From assembly GCF_013186535.1 (NCBI RefSeq), contig NZ_JABMCZ010000005.1, forward strand, positions 1,302,001-1,366,000: a DNA stretch of 64,000 nucleotides, read 5' to 3'. The number at the start of each line of letters is the position of its first letter. The stretch's first letter is position 1. This document shows, one piece after another, positions 43,757 to 51,629 of this stretch. The notes under the pieces were generated by a model. It was given only the letters and a program-made list of their open reading frames with translations, did not search any database and had not been told where the DNA came from. Position numbers and translations under genes: made by a program. The stretch is from Nocardia terpenica. GTDB lineage: Bacteria; Actinomycetota; Actinomycetes; Mycobacteriales; Mycobacteriaceae.

Positions 43757-44842
43757 GTGGCGCAGCTGGTTGATGGCGTGATCGCACGGTCGAGGCAGGC
43801 GGCGGTCGAGGTGGTGCGGATTCAGGTTCCGGATCCGGGCCCGCGCGAGGTGGTGGTCCGGATACAGGCGTGCGGGGTGTGCGAGACGGATCAGAATTAC
43901 CGGGACGGCAGGGTTGGTGATGGTTTCCCGTTTCTGCTCGGCCATGAAGCCGCAGGTGTGGTGGAGCAGGTTGGGGATGAGGTGGGCGAGGTGGCGGTGG
44001 GGGATTTCGTCATTCTGAATTGGCGGGCGGTGTGTGGAATCTGTCGCGCCTGTCGCAGAGGTAAACCCTGGAACTGTCTGTCGCCGCTGACCGCCGACCA
44101 GCCCATGACCCTCACCGACGGCACCCCGCTCACTCCGGTACTCGGGGTCGGGGGCTTTGCCGAGAAAACCCTCGTCCACGCGAGACAGTGCACCAAGGTC
44201 GATCCGGCGGTCCCGCCGACCGCGGCCGCGCCGCTCGGGTGCGGAATTGCCACCGGTATCGGCGCCGCCCTGAATACCGGCGGGGTCGAACGGGGTGACA
44301 GTGTCGCGGTTTTCGGTTGTGACGGCATCGGTAGTGCCGCGATCGCCGGAGCACGGCTGGCCGGGGCCGATCCCATCGTCGCCATCGACGATGTCCCGCG
44401 AAACCTGGAGTGGGCCAGCGGTTTCGGCGCTACCCACACCATCGATACCAGCGTCGCCGACCCGGTGCCACGGATTCTCGAACTGACCGGCGGGCTCGGC
44501 GCGGACGTTGTCATCGACACGACCGCCCGGCTCGAGACCTGGAAACAGGCGCTGCGCGCACGCGGCCCGGCGGGAACGCTCGTCATGCTCGGCCTACCCG
44601 CCCCCGACGAGCAGGTGGACATTCCCCTGCACGAGCTACGCGTGCGCGGCGGCTCGATCAGGTCCTCCTGGTACGGCGACACCCTCCCCGCACGCGACTT
44701 CCCCGCCCTGATCGGATTCCACCGGCAGGGCCTGCTCGACCTGGATGCCTTTGTCACCGAGACAATCTCATTGAGCGAGGTAGAACAGGCCCTGTCGAAG
44801 TCACGCCGACGTGAGGTGCTGCGCTCGGTCATCCGACTGTAA
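43757..44842 (+). CDS. S-(hydroxymethyl)mycothiol dehydrogenase-like zinc dehydrogenase
   Basis: 361 aa, the exact size of mycothiol-dependent formaldehyde dehydrogenase (MscR). Shared motifs include VVVRIQACGVCETDQNYRDG, FPFLLGHEAAGVVEQVG, DFVILNWRAVCGICRACRRGKPWNC, FAEKTLVHARQCTKVDP, LGCGIATGIGAALNTGGVERGDSVAVFGCDGIG and GSIRSSWYGDTLPARDFP. The usual CHTD is CETD here and the glycine motif reads GCDGIG, so it looks like a diverged paralogue. GTG 43757 follows GGAAGGGA. The cellular job is probably formaldehyde or S-nitrosomycothiol turnover, or a related alcohol. Confidence 0.88.
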   Translation: MAQLVDGVIARSRQAAVEVVRIQVPDPGPREVVVRIQACGVCETDQNYRDGRVGDGFPFLLGHEAAGVVEQVGDEVGEVAVGDFVILNWRAVCGICRACRRGKPWNCLSPLTADQPMTLTDGTPLTPVLGVGGFAEKTLVHARQCTKVDPAVPPTAAAPLGCGIATGIGAALNTGGVERGDSVAVFGCDGIGSAAIAGARLAGADPIVAIDDVPRNLEWASGFGATHTIDTSVADPVPRILELTGGLGADVVIDTTARLETWKQALRARGPAGTLVMLGLPAPDEQVDIPLHELRVRGGSIRSSWYGDTLPARDFPALIGFHRQGLLDLDAFVTETISLSEVEQALSKSRRREVLRSVIRL

Positions 44843-44859
44843 TCCCTTTTGTCAGAGAA

Positions 44860-45042
44860 TTATTCGCTGAGAATCCGCTCGATCTGATCGAGCGTCTTCG
44901 CCGAGTGGATACGTTCGCCGTCCTCGTTGTCCAGCAAGATCCAGCTGACCGATGAATGGGCCTCGCACACAAGGTGATAACCAGCCTGCGCCGCCCGCTC
45001 GGTCAGCCCCCGCACCCGTGTGACCCGAAAAATGTCGTCCAT
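44860..45042 (-). CDS. Small hypothetical protein, 60 aa
   Basis: MDDIFRVTRVRGLTERAAQ followed by GYHLVCEAHSSVSWILLDNEDGERIHSAKTLDQIERILSE; the pattern is strand-helix-strand-helix, a compact alpha/beta unit. ATG 45042 has AGGAGG 11 nt upstream. It lies 22 bp after the winged-helix gene on the same strand, so the two form an operon divergent from the Scr1-type regulator. No family recognised. Confidence 0.65.
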   Translation of the reverse strand: MDDIFRVTRVRGLTERAAQAGYHLVCEAHSSVSWILLDNEDGERIHSAKTLDQIERILSE

Positions 45043-45064
45043 CGCGAATTCTCGCCTCCTGTTG

Positions 45065-45361
45065 CTATGACATCCAAGCGAACCGGCGGCCCTTGGCAGC
45101 CTCCACCGCCCGCCCACGCGCGGTGATCTGCCACCGCGCCCGGTTGTAGGTCGGCACGACCAGACCACGCCCCTGAAGCCGGAGAATGGCCCCCCGCGTA
45201 GTCCGCATGGTCTGACGAGCCTGCGCGGCAAGCTGGTCACACGTGAGCAGCCCACCGGGCGCAAGAATCTTCAGCACAGCCATCTCGGCCGCCGAGCCGA
45301 CCGAGTCCGGACACAACTTCCTCGCGCGCGTTCGACTGGATGGATCGCCTTGGACGGTCAC
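45065..45361 (-). CDS. Small winged-helix protein
   Basis: 98 aa. GSAAEMAVLKILAPGGLLTCDQLAAQARQTMRTTRGAILRLQGRGLVVPTYNRARWQITARGRAVEAA is a complete MarR-like winged helix, with the wing at PTYNRARWQIT. No ligand domain. It is the first gene of a two-gene operon facing the Scr1/DUF397 pair across a promoter region that contains GGAAC palindromes; it may bind there (inference). Confidence 0.7.
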   Translation of the reverse strand: MTVQGDPSSRTRARKLCPDSVGSAAEMAVLKILAPGGLLTCDQLAAQARQTMRTTRGAILRLQGRGLVVPTYNRARWQITARGRAVEAAKGRRFAWMS

Positions 45362-45437
45362 GGATACCCTCCAAATTCATTGCGTACATGGATGTTTGGG
45401 TTCGCTATGCGTCCAGTACACACCTATCGGGAACAAG

Positions 45438-45491
45438 ATGGAACGTTCCATGCCCTTTCAGTACAAACTAGGATTGTTCGAAGTTGGAACA
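45438..45491. promoter_or_regulatory. GGAAC palindromes in the divergent promoter
   Basis: ATGGAACGTTCCAT at 45438-45451 is a perfect 14-bp palindrome. TGTTC (45475-45479) and GAACA (45487-45491) form a second inverted repeat with the same GAAC core. Both lie between the winged-helix gene and the Scr1-type XRE gene, and either protein could be the reader. Confidence 0.6.
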
Positions 45492-45522
45492 GCACATCTA
45501 CTTAGGCTAAAGAAGGTGTCGC

Positions 45523-46464
45523 ATGGCAGGTTCGACGCTTCCTCGTAGACTTCTGGCGAAAACCCTTGTACGCCTTAGAGAGTCGGCCAAGATGAGCCAA
45601 ACTCAGGCAGCTCGTGAGGCCGGTGTCGGCAGACAGACCCTGTGGAGCTGGGAGACCGGGCAAGGCGCCAAGCCTCCCGCGAAGCTCTCACTGTTGGGGT
45701 TGTGCAAGCTCTACAAGGCACCCCCCGAGATGGTTCAGGTGGTGCTCGCCCTTGCCAACGACGCGGGCGACGCTGGGTGGTGGCAGAAGTTCGGCGAGGC
45801 GTTCTCGGAGGACTTCGACATGTACCTCGGACTGGAGGACTCGGCCTGTGTCGTAATGACGTACCAGGTAGTCCTACCGCCAGGTCTGTTGCAGACTCCG
45901 GCCTACAGAACCGCGATGCTGCGGGTGGCCAAACCCGGGATCAGCGATGAAGATATGGTGCGGGCAATCGAACTGGCAACAAAGAGACAGAAGCGACTGG
46001 AGGACGACCCGGGCGGCTTCAGGCTTCGGGTTCTGCTGTCGGAAGCCGTCCTACACCAGCAGGTTGGTGGCGTCGAAGTCATGGCCGAGCAACTGACCCA
46101 CCTCGCAAACATCAGCAGGCTCGAGAACGTATCCATCCGCGTCGTTCCGCAGGAGGCTGGTGAGCATCTCGGCCTGCTGATAGGCCCGTTCGTACTGCTG
46201 GAATTCCCCGCACAAAAATTGGAGTGGATGAACGAGCCCCCAATGGTTTACGTCGAACGGCCCACGGGCGATCTGTACCTCGGCGGGGAGGGTGAGATCA
46301 CCAAGTATCGTGAAGCGTATGAGGCCATCGAAGCGGTGGCGCTGAGCGAGGACGAGTCGTATCGGCGCATCCTCCAAATCGCGAAGGAGCTAGTCCGTGA
46401 TCGACCTGAGCGAAGCCCAGTGGTTCAAGTCGACGAAGAGCCCGACCAAGGACGCCTGCGTTGA
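45523..46464 (+). CDS. XRE-family regulator, Scr1/DUF5753 type
   Basis: 313 aa. HTH: LAKTLVRLRESAKMSQTQAAREAGVGRQTLWSWETGQ (residues about 9-46). The C-terminal DUF5753 domain has WWQKFGEAFSEDFDMYLGLEDSA, VLPPGLLQTPAYRTAML, RLRVLLSEAVLHQQVGG and IRVVPQEAGEHLGLLIGPFVLLEF. Members pair with DUF397 proteins across Streptomyces and Nocardia and regulate development in some cases (WhiJ, Scr1-like). The stop lies 68 bp inside the DUF397 gene. Confidence 0.92.
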   Translation: MAGSTLPRRLLAKTLVRLRESAKMSQTQAAREAGVGRQTLWSWETGQGAKPPAKLSLLGLCKLYKAPPEMVQVVLALANDAGDAGWWQKFGEAFSEDFDMYLGLEDSACVVMTYQVVLPPGLLQTPAYRTAMLRVAKPGISDEDMVRAIELATKRQKRLEDDPGGFRLRVLLSEAVLHQQVGGVEVMAEQLTHLANISRLENVSIRVVPQEAGEHLGLLIGPFVLLEFPAQKLEWMNEPPMVYVERPTGDLYLGGEGEITKYREAYEAIEAVALSEDESYRRILQIAKELVRDRPERSPVVQVDEEPDQGRLR

Positions 46465-46600
46465 AGCGGCGCACTTGGGGGGCGGCCATGTTGGCGTGCG
46501 CGACTCGAAGGACCCGACCGGCCCCGCGCTCGTCTTCACCCCCGGTGAGTGGGATGCCTTCACCGCAGGCGTGAAAGACGGCGAGTTCGACCGGCCGTAA
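46397..46600 (+). CDS. DUF397 protein, partner of the Scr1-type regulator
   Basis: 67 aa, full-length DUF397: WFKSTKSPTKDACVEAA, HVGVRDSKDPTGPALVFTPGEWDAFTAGVKDGEF. Starts at GTG 46397 inside the upstream gene (68-bp overlap, different frame), the standard arrangement of this pair. DUF397 proteins bind or modulate their XRE partner; some pairs are considered toxin-antitoxin-like, but that is not proven here. Confidence 0.92.
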   Translation: MIDLSEAQWFKSTKSPTKDACVEAAHLGGGHVGVRDSKDPTGPALVFTPGEWDAFTAGVKDGEFDRP

Positions 46601-46624
46601 CAACCGCCAGGGCACCGGGAGCAC

Positions 46625-48067
46625 TCAATCCGCCGGTACCGGAGGGAGTTCCGCCGGTGTCGGTGGCCAGGTGTCGGGCTTGACATTGGCGGGCTTCAAC
46701 GAAGGGTCTGTGTCCCACAGGAAGTGCAGCCCCACCCACGCCTTCGGGTAGTCGAATCGGACCTCGTCCGCCGCGAAAGCTGTGCGGCGGAAGGAGATTT
46801 CGCCGAAGAAGTCGCCGTCGGAGAAGTCGGCCAGGCGGCCCGCGAGGACGGCGTCGTCGAAGGAGACGGTGCCGTGGTAGTCGGCGCTGGTGAAATCGGT
46901 GCGGTCGGTGGGGCTGTGCCGCCAGCGGGCGCGGGCGCCCAGGTGTGCGTCGTCGAAGCCGACGCGACCCGCGTAGAAGTGCGCGGACGCGAAACTGATT
47001 CGGGCGCCGTCGAATACGGTGCCGTCGAAGCGCACCCGGCCGCCGTCGAAGGTGGCGCCCTCGAACGTGGTCGACTCGGCGCTGAAATGGGCGCGGCTGA
47101 ACACGGTCTGGTCGCCGGCGAAGGTGGCGTCGATGAATCGGGTGCGCGGCCCAGCGAACCGGGCGCCCTCGAACGTGGTCGGCCCCGAGAACATCGAATG
47201 CACGAAACTCGTTCCGGTGCGGCCCAGATCGGACGGATCGTCGATATGGTCGGGCACGAAGCGCGCATTGCGGAACGACACCGCGACCCGGAACTTCGCG
47301 CCGTGGAAGGTGGTGTGCTTGCCGCGGAACTGCGCCTGCTCGAAGTTCGTCATCCGGGTGCCGGTGAACACCGCCCCGCGAAAGTGCGTGTGCCGCCCCG
47401 CGAACACCACGTACCGGAAGTCGACATCCTCGAGCACGGCGTCGTCGAAGTTGAAATTGTATGTCGACCACGAGGTTTCGACGCCCGGACGGATGTGCGC
47501 GACGATCACCGCGACGATGGTGCGGCGCACCTCGCTGTCGTTCTGCCGGACCCGGTAGATCCGCTCCACCCGGGCCTCGGGCCGTAACTCGGTCTCGGCG
47601 CGGGTGGCCAGGTGGCTGGCCCCCTCGGCGGGATCGAACGGCATGCGTAAATACCCGCACAGCACATCGATGCACTGCTGCCGCCGCCCGCGGGCGCTGA
47701 ATTCGTCTGCGACACCGGCCATGGCGTACACCCCGGCGATGCGCACCGCCACGTCGGAGTCACCCAGCTGCTTGGCCGCCGCCCCGAACAGTTCGGCGAA
47801 GCGCCCGCGCTCGTTGTCGCGCTGCCGCCGGTAGGCCACCACCAGGGCGACCGCGCCGCCCACCCCGGCCGTCACCGACAGCGAGATCTTGGTCAGGTCC
47901 ACCTGATTGGGCGTCTCGGTCTCGGCGCCGAACAGAAAATACAACAGCCACCAGGTGAGCCCGGCGATCAACAGGCCGCCGACCACCGCGGATACCACCG
48001 ACAGCAACAGCGCCGACCGCTGCATCCGACGGTGTATCCGTTCCACGAACCGCCCCCGCCGCCGCAT
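46625..48067 (-). CDS. Pentapeptide-repeat membrane protein
   Basis: 480 aa. Two N-terminal membrane spans (ALLLSVVSAVVGGLLIAGLTWWLLYFLFG and ISLSVTAGVGGAVALVVAYR) and a helical linker (RFAELFGAAAKQLGDSDVAVRIAGVYAMAGVADEF, a motif common in these proteins) precede a quadrilateral beta-helix from about residue 195 to 440. Its units are Phe-centred, such as FRGAVFTG, FHGAKF, FEGARFAG, FEGATFDG and FASAHFYAG. The cytosolic beta-helix is probably an interaction surface. Convergent with the DUF397 gene. No function can be assigned. Confidence 0.88.
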   Translation of the reverse strand: MRRRGRFVERIHRRMQRSALLLSVVSAVVGGLLIAGLTWWLLYFLFGAETETPNQVDLTKISLSVTAGVGGAVALVVAYRRQRDNERGRFAELFGAAAKQLGDSDVAVRIAGVYAMAGVADEFSARGRRQQCIDVLCGYLRMPFDPAEGASHLATRAETELRPEARVERIYRVRQNDSEVRRTIVAVIVAHIRPGVETSWSTYNFNFDDAVLEDVDFRYVVFAGRHTHFRGAVFTGTRMTNFEQAQFRGKHTTFHGAKFRVAVSFRNARFVPDHIDDPSDLGRTGTSFVHSMFSGPTTFEGARFAGPRTRFIDATFAGDQTVFSRAHFSAESTTFEGATFDGGRVRFDGTVFDGARISFASAHFYAGRVGFDDAHLGARARWRHSPTDRTDFTSADYHGTVSFDDAVLAGRLADFSDGDFFGEISFRRTAFAADEVRFDYPKAWVGLHFLWDTDPSLKPANVKPDTWPPTPAELPPVPAD

Positions 48068-48137
48068 AGCCGCATAGTAACCGGAAAACGCCGCTCGGTG
48101 CGGAATGAGCGGCGATTCCGTTACATCACAATATGTT

Positions 48138-49358
48138 TCAGCGCACGGAGGTGGTGGTCACGGTTCGGTTGCCCCGCAACCCGATCGCCGCCGCGCCGAG
48201 GCAGGCCAGCGCGACCGCCACCACGAACCACGGGAACACCCGGCCCATCCCCCAGGTGGTCGCCGCCCAGCCCGCGACCACGGTCGGCAGCGCCATCGCC
48301 GAGTAGGCGAGCAGGTAGTAGGCCGACATGGTCTCGCCCCGCTTGTGTTGCGGCACAACGTTGGCCAGGTGCCGCAGCGAGCCGCCGAAGCCGAGCCCGA
48401 AGGTGCCGCCGAGCAGCACCCCGGCCAGCAGCACGACCACCCAGTTGTGGCTGGCCAACGCCGGAATCGTGAGCAGCAGCGCGATCGCCATGCCGGTGTC
48501 GCCGCCGATCGCCGCCCACCGGGCCGGGATTCGGGTGGCGAGCAGCTGCACGGTCGCCCCGGCGGTCGCGGTGGAGGCGACGACCGCGCCGCCGAAGACC
48601 AGGTTGTGCACGCCGGTGCGCTCGGTCGCCAGCGAGGGATACAGCGACAGCAGCACGCCCAGCACCGACCAGGCCGCCATCACGCCCAGCGCCGCGAACC
48701 AGAAGTCGGACCGGATCTCCTGCGGCACGGCGGGTTTCGCGATCCGGATCGGGCCCGCGACGCGCGCGGTGTGGGTCTCCTCCATGAGCACCACCCCGGC
48801 CGCGATCAGCAGGCACAGCACCGTGATCACCACGTAGGGGGTGCGCAGCGGATGCGGCACGTACTGCGCCAGCACCGCCGAGCCCAGAATGGCCACGGCC
48901 ATACCGACATTGAACGCGACGCCGCTGAGCTGTCCGGACCGGGCACCGTGTTGCGGCCGCAGATCCAGCAGCGCCGCCGCCCCGGCGACCACCGTGGCGC
49001 CGACCGCGATGCCGTGCAGCGCCCGCGCCAGCAGCAGCATCGCCACATTGTCGGCGAGCAGGAACACCACCAGGCCGATCACCATGGTGACGAACGCGCC
49101 CAGCAGCACCGGCTTGCGCCCGACGACATCGGAGATCTTGCCCGACACCAGCACGGCCGCGAGCGCGGCGACGGCGTACACGGCGAACACGATCGTGGTG
49201 GTCAGCGGCGAGAAATGCCACTGCTTCTGGTAGAGGCCGTACAGCGGTGCGGGGGCTCCGGACACTCCCAGCGCCACCCCGCTGGCGGCCAGGATCAGCG
49301 CGTACGCCCAGGGTTGAGCCGTCCGCTGGGCGGGGGCGGTTGCCACGATCGCTGCCAT
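48138..49358 (-). CDS. MFS transporter controlled by the divergent ArsR protein
   Basis: 406 aa with 12 membrane spans. ALILAASGVALGVSGAPAPLYGLYQ opens span 1; the MFS loop is SGKISDVVGRKPVLLGAF; spans 4-5 contain LLLARALHGIAVGATVVAGAAALLDL. The ATG at 49358 follows GGAGA; a frame extending to 49559 runs antisense through the ArsR gene and is rejected. The promoter carries two inverted repeats shared with the ArsR gene. Substrate unknown, probably a drug or small metabolite. Confidence 0.9.
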   Translation of the reverse strand: MAAIVATAPAQRTAQPWAYALILAASGVALGVSGAPAPLYGLYQKQWHFSPLTTTIVFAVYAVAALAAVLVSGKISDVVGRKPVLLGAFVTMVIGLVVFLLADNVAMLLLARALHGIAVGATVVAGAAALLDLRPQHGARSGQLSGVAFNVGMAVAILGSAVLAQYVPHPLRTPYVVITVLCLLIAAGVVLMEETHTARVAGPIRIAKPAVPQEIRSDFWFAALGVMAAWSVLGVLLSLYPSLATERTGVHNLVFGGAVVASTATAGATVQLLATRIPARWAAIGGDTGMAIALLLTIPALASHNWVVVLLAGVLLGGTFGLGFGGSLRHLANVVPQHKRGETMSAYYLLAYSAMALPTVVAGWAATTWGMGRVFPWFVVAVALACLGAAAIGLRGNRTVTTTSVR

Positions 49359-49377
49359 CACTCTCTCCGTCAGGTAA

Positions 49378-49433
49378 GTTCGATTCTGATCGAACTCAAC
49401 AACCGTAGCCCTCGGTACGATTCCCATCGAACC
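49378..49433. promoter_or_regulatory. Two GTTCGAT/ATCGAAC operators
   Basis: GTTCGATTCTGATCGAAC at 49378-49395 is a perfect 7-bp inverted repeat with 4-bp centre. GGTACGATTCCCATCGAACC at 49414-49433 repeats the layout with one mismatch; centres are 37 bp apart. They lie between the MFS and ArsR genes. Confidence 0.78.
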
Positions 49434-51186
49434 GGTAGTGAGGAAGATCATCATGCACACGAAAGCGACCGTGGAGGCCCATCCGGTCGGCACCGTGCAG
49501 GCGGTACTCGGTGCCCTCCAGGATCCCGTGCGGTTGGAAATGGTGCGCCGCCTCGGCAATGCGCGCGCGGCGGTGCGATGCAGCCTGCTCTACGACGGCA
49601 TCAACAAATCCACCGCCACCCACCACTTCAAGATTCTGCGCGAGGCGGGTGTCACCGAGCGCATCGTCGAGGACGGTCAGACCTACGCCCGGCTGCGCAC
49701 CGACGAGCTGGACTCCGCGCTCCCCGGCCTCATCGACGCGGTCATCGCCGCCGCCAACAGCGCCCGAGCGACCGGCTGAACTCGTGACCACTCGACCATC
49801 GGAGCGGAAGTGGTCGGCGGTGAGATGATGCGTGCCCCACCAGGTCCCGGCGGCGAGCAGCAGCGCGACGGGGAGCAGCACCGCGAGGATTCGGCGCAGT
49901 TCGTAGTCGGCGCGGGCGATGATCGCCACGACCAGCACCTCGAGCACCAGGGTGCCCGCCACCAGCCCCACGACGGCGACGTAGACCCACATCGCGGCGG
50001 GTTGGTGCGACCAGGGCGCGAGGGCGGCGGCGGGAATGCCGACGAGCAGGGCGAACGCCAGCACGGTAATGGTGCCCAGCCCCGCGTAGTCGAAGCTGTT
50101 GCCGCGGTCCTCCTCGCCGTCGGCGCGGCGCAACCAGGCGCAGAACAGCAGGAAATGGCCGAGGGCCGCGCCCGCGACGCCGAACAGCAGCAGCACGTAG
50201 CCACCGCGCGGCGCGGCGATCGTGTCGGAGTACAGCAGCGCGGTGCCGATATCGACGATCAGACCGGCGAGGATCAGAATCGGCAGGGCCAGTAGGGCTT
50301 CGGGGCGGCTCAGCAGGCGACGCCGCAGATACTGCCGCGGCAGCTGCCGTCGCAGCCTGCGGAACACGCCGATCCACGCGAGCGGGATCACCCAGAACGA
50401 CAGCCTGCCGACCACGTGTAATCCCCCGTGCCCCAACCACTCCGACGCGAGCACCAGCACCAGCACGTAGGCCCACACCCACCCGGCCAGCCGCAGCAGC
50501 GCCCGCCACGTGATGATCGACAGCAGCCGACGCGCCTCGGCGTGCCCGGGATTCGCGCCCAGCAGCCCGCGCAGAATGCCGACCGCCCGGGCCCGCGTCG
50601 GCGACAGCGGCTGCTCGAATTCGGTGCGCGCCTCGAGGGCAAGCAGATCGGCGTGTACGGGGTCGAGCTCGAGCCCCGCCGCGATGTGCCGCCGCGCGGC
50701 CGCGTCGTCGCGCAGCAGCAGATACACCCGCGCCGCCGACAGCTGCGCCCCCGCCGACCACGGGGACCGCTCGATCGCCCGCACCACCAGATCCCGCGCC
50801 TGTTCGGCATCGGCCTCGGTGCGCTCCGGCGACCGCGCCAGCAGCCCCGCCACGGTCAACTGCACGCTGGTGTCGTGCGGGGCCTGCGCAACGGCCGTGC
50901 GCGCGTGCCGCATCGACGCCTCGGTCCGCCCCCGCACCTCGAAGGCCAGCGCCGCCGTCAAATGCGCATCGGTCCGTCCCGGATCGGCGGCCAGCGCCGC
51001 CCCCGCCACCCGCACCGCCTCATCGATCCGCCCCAACCGATAGGCGATATCGGCCATCCGCTCCAGCAGCGCCGGATCCTCCGGCGCGACAACCAGCGCC
51101 TCCCCCACAATCCGCCGAGCCTCCTCGACCCGCCCCAGCTCCCGAGCCGCATCCGCCCGCGCCAGCACCCGCTCGACCTCGATCAC
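49396..51186 (-). CDS. TPR membrane protein with an antisense-derived C-terminal tail
   Basis: 596 aa from GTG 51186 (TTG 51210 possible). Residues 1-225 are tetratricopeptide repeats (VLARADAARELGRVEEARRIVGEALVVAPEDPALLERMADIAYRLGRIDEAV). About seven membrane spans follow (for example VWAYVLVLVLASEWL, ALLALPILILAGLIVDIGTALLY, ILAVLLPVALLLAAGTWWG). The expected protein ends near HHLTADHFRSDGRVV, but the frame stays open for about 130 more codons, exactly antisense to the ArsR gene. That tail has no fold signature (SSAGRSGAVGGGDDRVDEAG and so on). Either a stop codon was lost, or the tail is real. Function unknown. Confidence 0.7.
   Translation of the reverse strand: MIEVERVLARADAARELGRVEEARRIVGEALVVAPEDPALLERMADIAYRLGRIDEAVRVAGAALAADPGRTDAHLTAALAFEVRGRTEASMRHARTAVAQAPHDTSVQLTVAGLLARSPERTEADAEQARDLVVRAIERSPWSAGAQLSAARVYLLLRDDAAARRHIAAGLELDPVHADLLALEARTEFEQPLSPTRARAVGILRGLLGANPGHAEARRLLSIITWRALLRLAGWVWAYVLVLVLASEWLGHGGLHVVGRLSFWVIPLAWIGVFRRLRRQLPRQYLRRRLLSRPEALLALPILILAGLIVDIGTALLYSDTIAAPRGGYVLLLFGVAGAALGHFLLFCAWLRRADGEEDRGNSFDYAGLGTITVLAFALLVGIPAAALAPWSHQPAAMWVYVAVVGLVAGTLVLEVLVVAIIARADYELRRILAVLLPVALLLAAGTWWGTHHLTADHFRSDGRVVTSSAGRSGAVGGGDDRVDEAGERGVQLVGAQPGVGLTVLDDALGDTRLAQNLEVVGGGGFVDAVVEQAASHRRARIAEAAHHFQPHGILEGTEYRLHGADRMGLHGRFRVHDDLPHYRFDGNRTEGYGC
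49453..49779 (+). CDS. ArsR-family repressor
   Basis: 108 aa winged helix. VQAVLGALQDPVRLEMVRRLG, then NKSTATHHFKILREAGVTERIVEDGQTYARLRTDELD. A Cys in VRCSLLYDG is the only one, so metal sensing through a Cys pair is unlikely. ATG 49453 follows AGGAAG; GTG 49438 is an alternative. It faces the MFS gene across two operator-like repeats. Remarkably, the whole gene is covered on the other strand by the open end of the TPR gene 49396-51186. Confidence 0.88.
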   Translation: MHTKATVEAHPVGTVQAVLGALQDPVRLEMVRRLGNARAAVRCSLLYDGINKSTATHHFKILREAGVTERIVEDGQTYARLRTDELDSALPGLIDAVIAAANSARATG

Positions 51187-51273
51187 ATCTCCCCCGCCCC
51201 ACAACTCCAACGCACCCCACGACCCTACGGCCCCGTCATCCCCACCGCCCCCGCCATTCCCACCGACACCCGT

Positions 51274-51300
51274 GATTCCGGCATGCTTTTGGCCGGAATC
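51274..51300. repeat. Dispersed hairpin element, copy 2
   Basis: GATTCCGGC pairs with GCCGGAATC around ATGCTTTTG, the same loop as the copy at 15393. It lies upstream of the TPR gene. Confidence 0.8.
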
Positions 51301-51326
51301 TACTGGTAAGCAGCAGGTTACGGATG

Positions 51327-51353
51327 GATCCCGGCCAAAAGCACGCCGGGATC
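51327..51353. repeat. Dispersed hairpin element, copy 3 (inverted)
   Basis: GATCCCGGC and GCCGGGATC around CAAAAGCAC: the element in opposite orientation, 26 bp after copy 2 and 6 bp before the tandem array. Confidence 0.8.
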
Positions 51354-51359
51354 ATAGAG

Positions 51360-51548
51360 TTGACGCGAGACACCGGGATGACAACGTTGACGCGAGACGC
51401 CGGAATGACAACGTTGACACGAGACGCCGGAATGACAACATTGACACGAGACGCCGGAATGACAACATTGACACGAGACGCCGGAATGACAACATTGACA
51501 CGAGACGCCGGAATGACAACGTTGACACGAGACGCCGGAATGACAGGG
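51360..51548. repeat. Seven 27-bp tandem repeats (VNTR)
   Basis: Units start at 51360, 51387, 51414, 51441, 51468, 51495 and 51522, all exactly 27 bp, with only a few A/G changes (units 3-6 differ at a single base). Each unit reads TTGACACGAGACG, then CCGGAATGACAACG or a close variant. Because 27 is a multiple of three, frames stay open through it on both strands, but no gene context supports translation. There are no spacers. Confidence 0.95.
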
Positions 51549-51578
51549 CGAGTACCGGTCCCGGCGCGCCTCCGGCCC

Positions 51579-51611
51579 AATGGTTCCGGCGTGTTTTTGG
51601 CCGGAACCATT
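51579..51611. terminator. Dispersed hairpin element, copy 4, after pepR
   Basis: AATGGTTCCGGC pairs perfectly with GCCGGAACCATT around GTGTTTTTG (12-bp stem). It lies 18 bp beyond the stop of the minus-strand peptidase gene and may terminate the pnp-pepR transcript. Confidence 0.75.
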
Positions 51612-51629
51612 GGGGTGCCGGGATTCTCG

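Noticed and set aside
51360..51548. CRISPR array
   Set aside because: The 27-bp units are directly contiguous with no spacers between them, and no cas genes are in the window; it is a simple tandem repeat.
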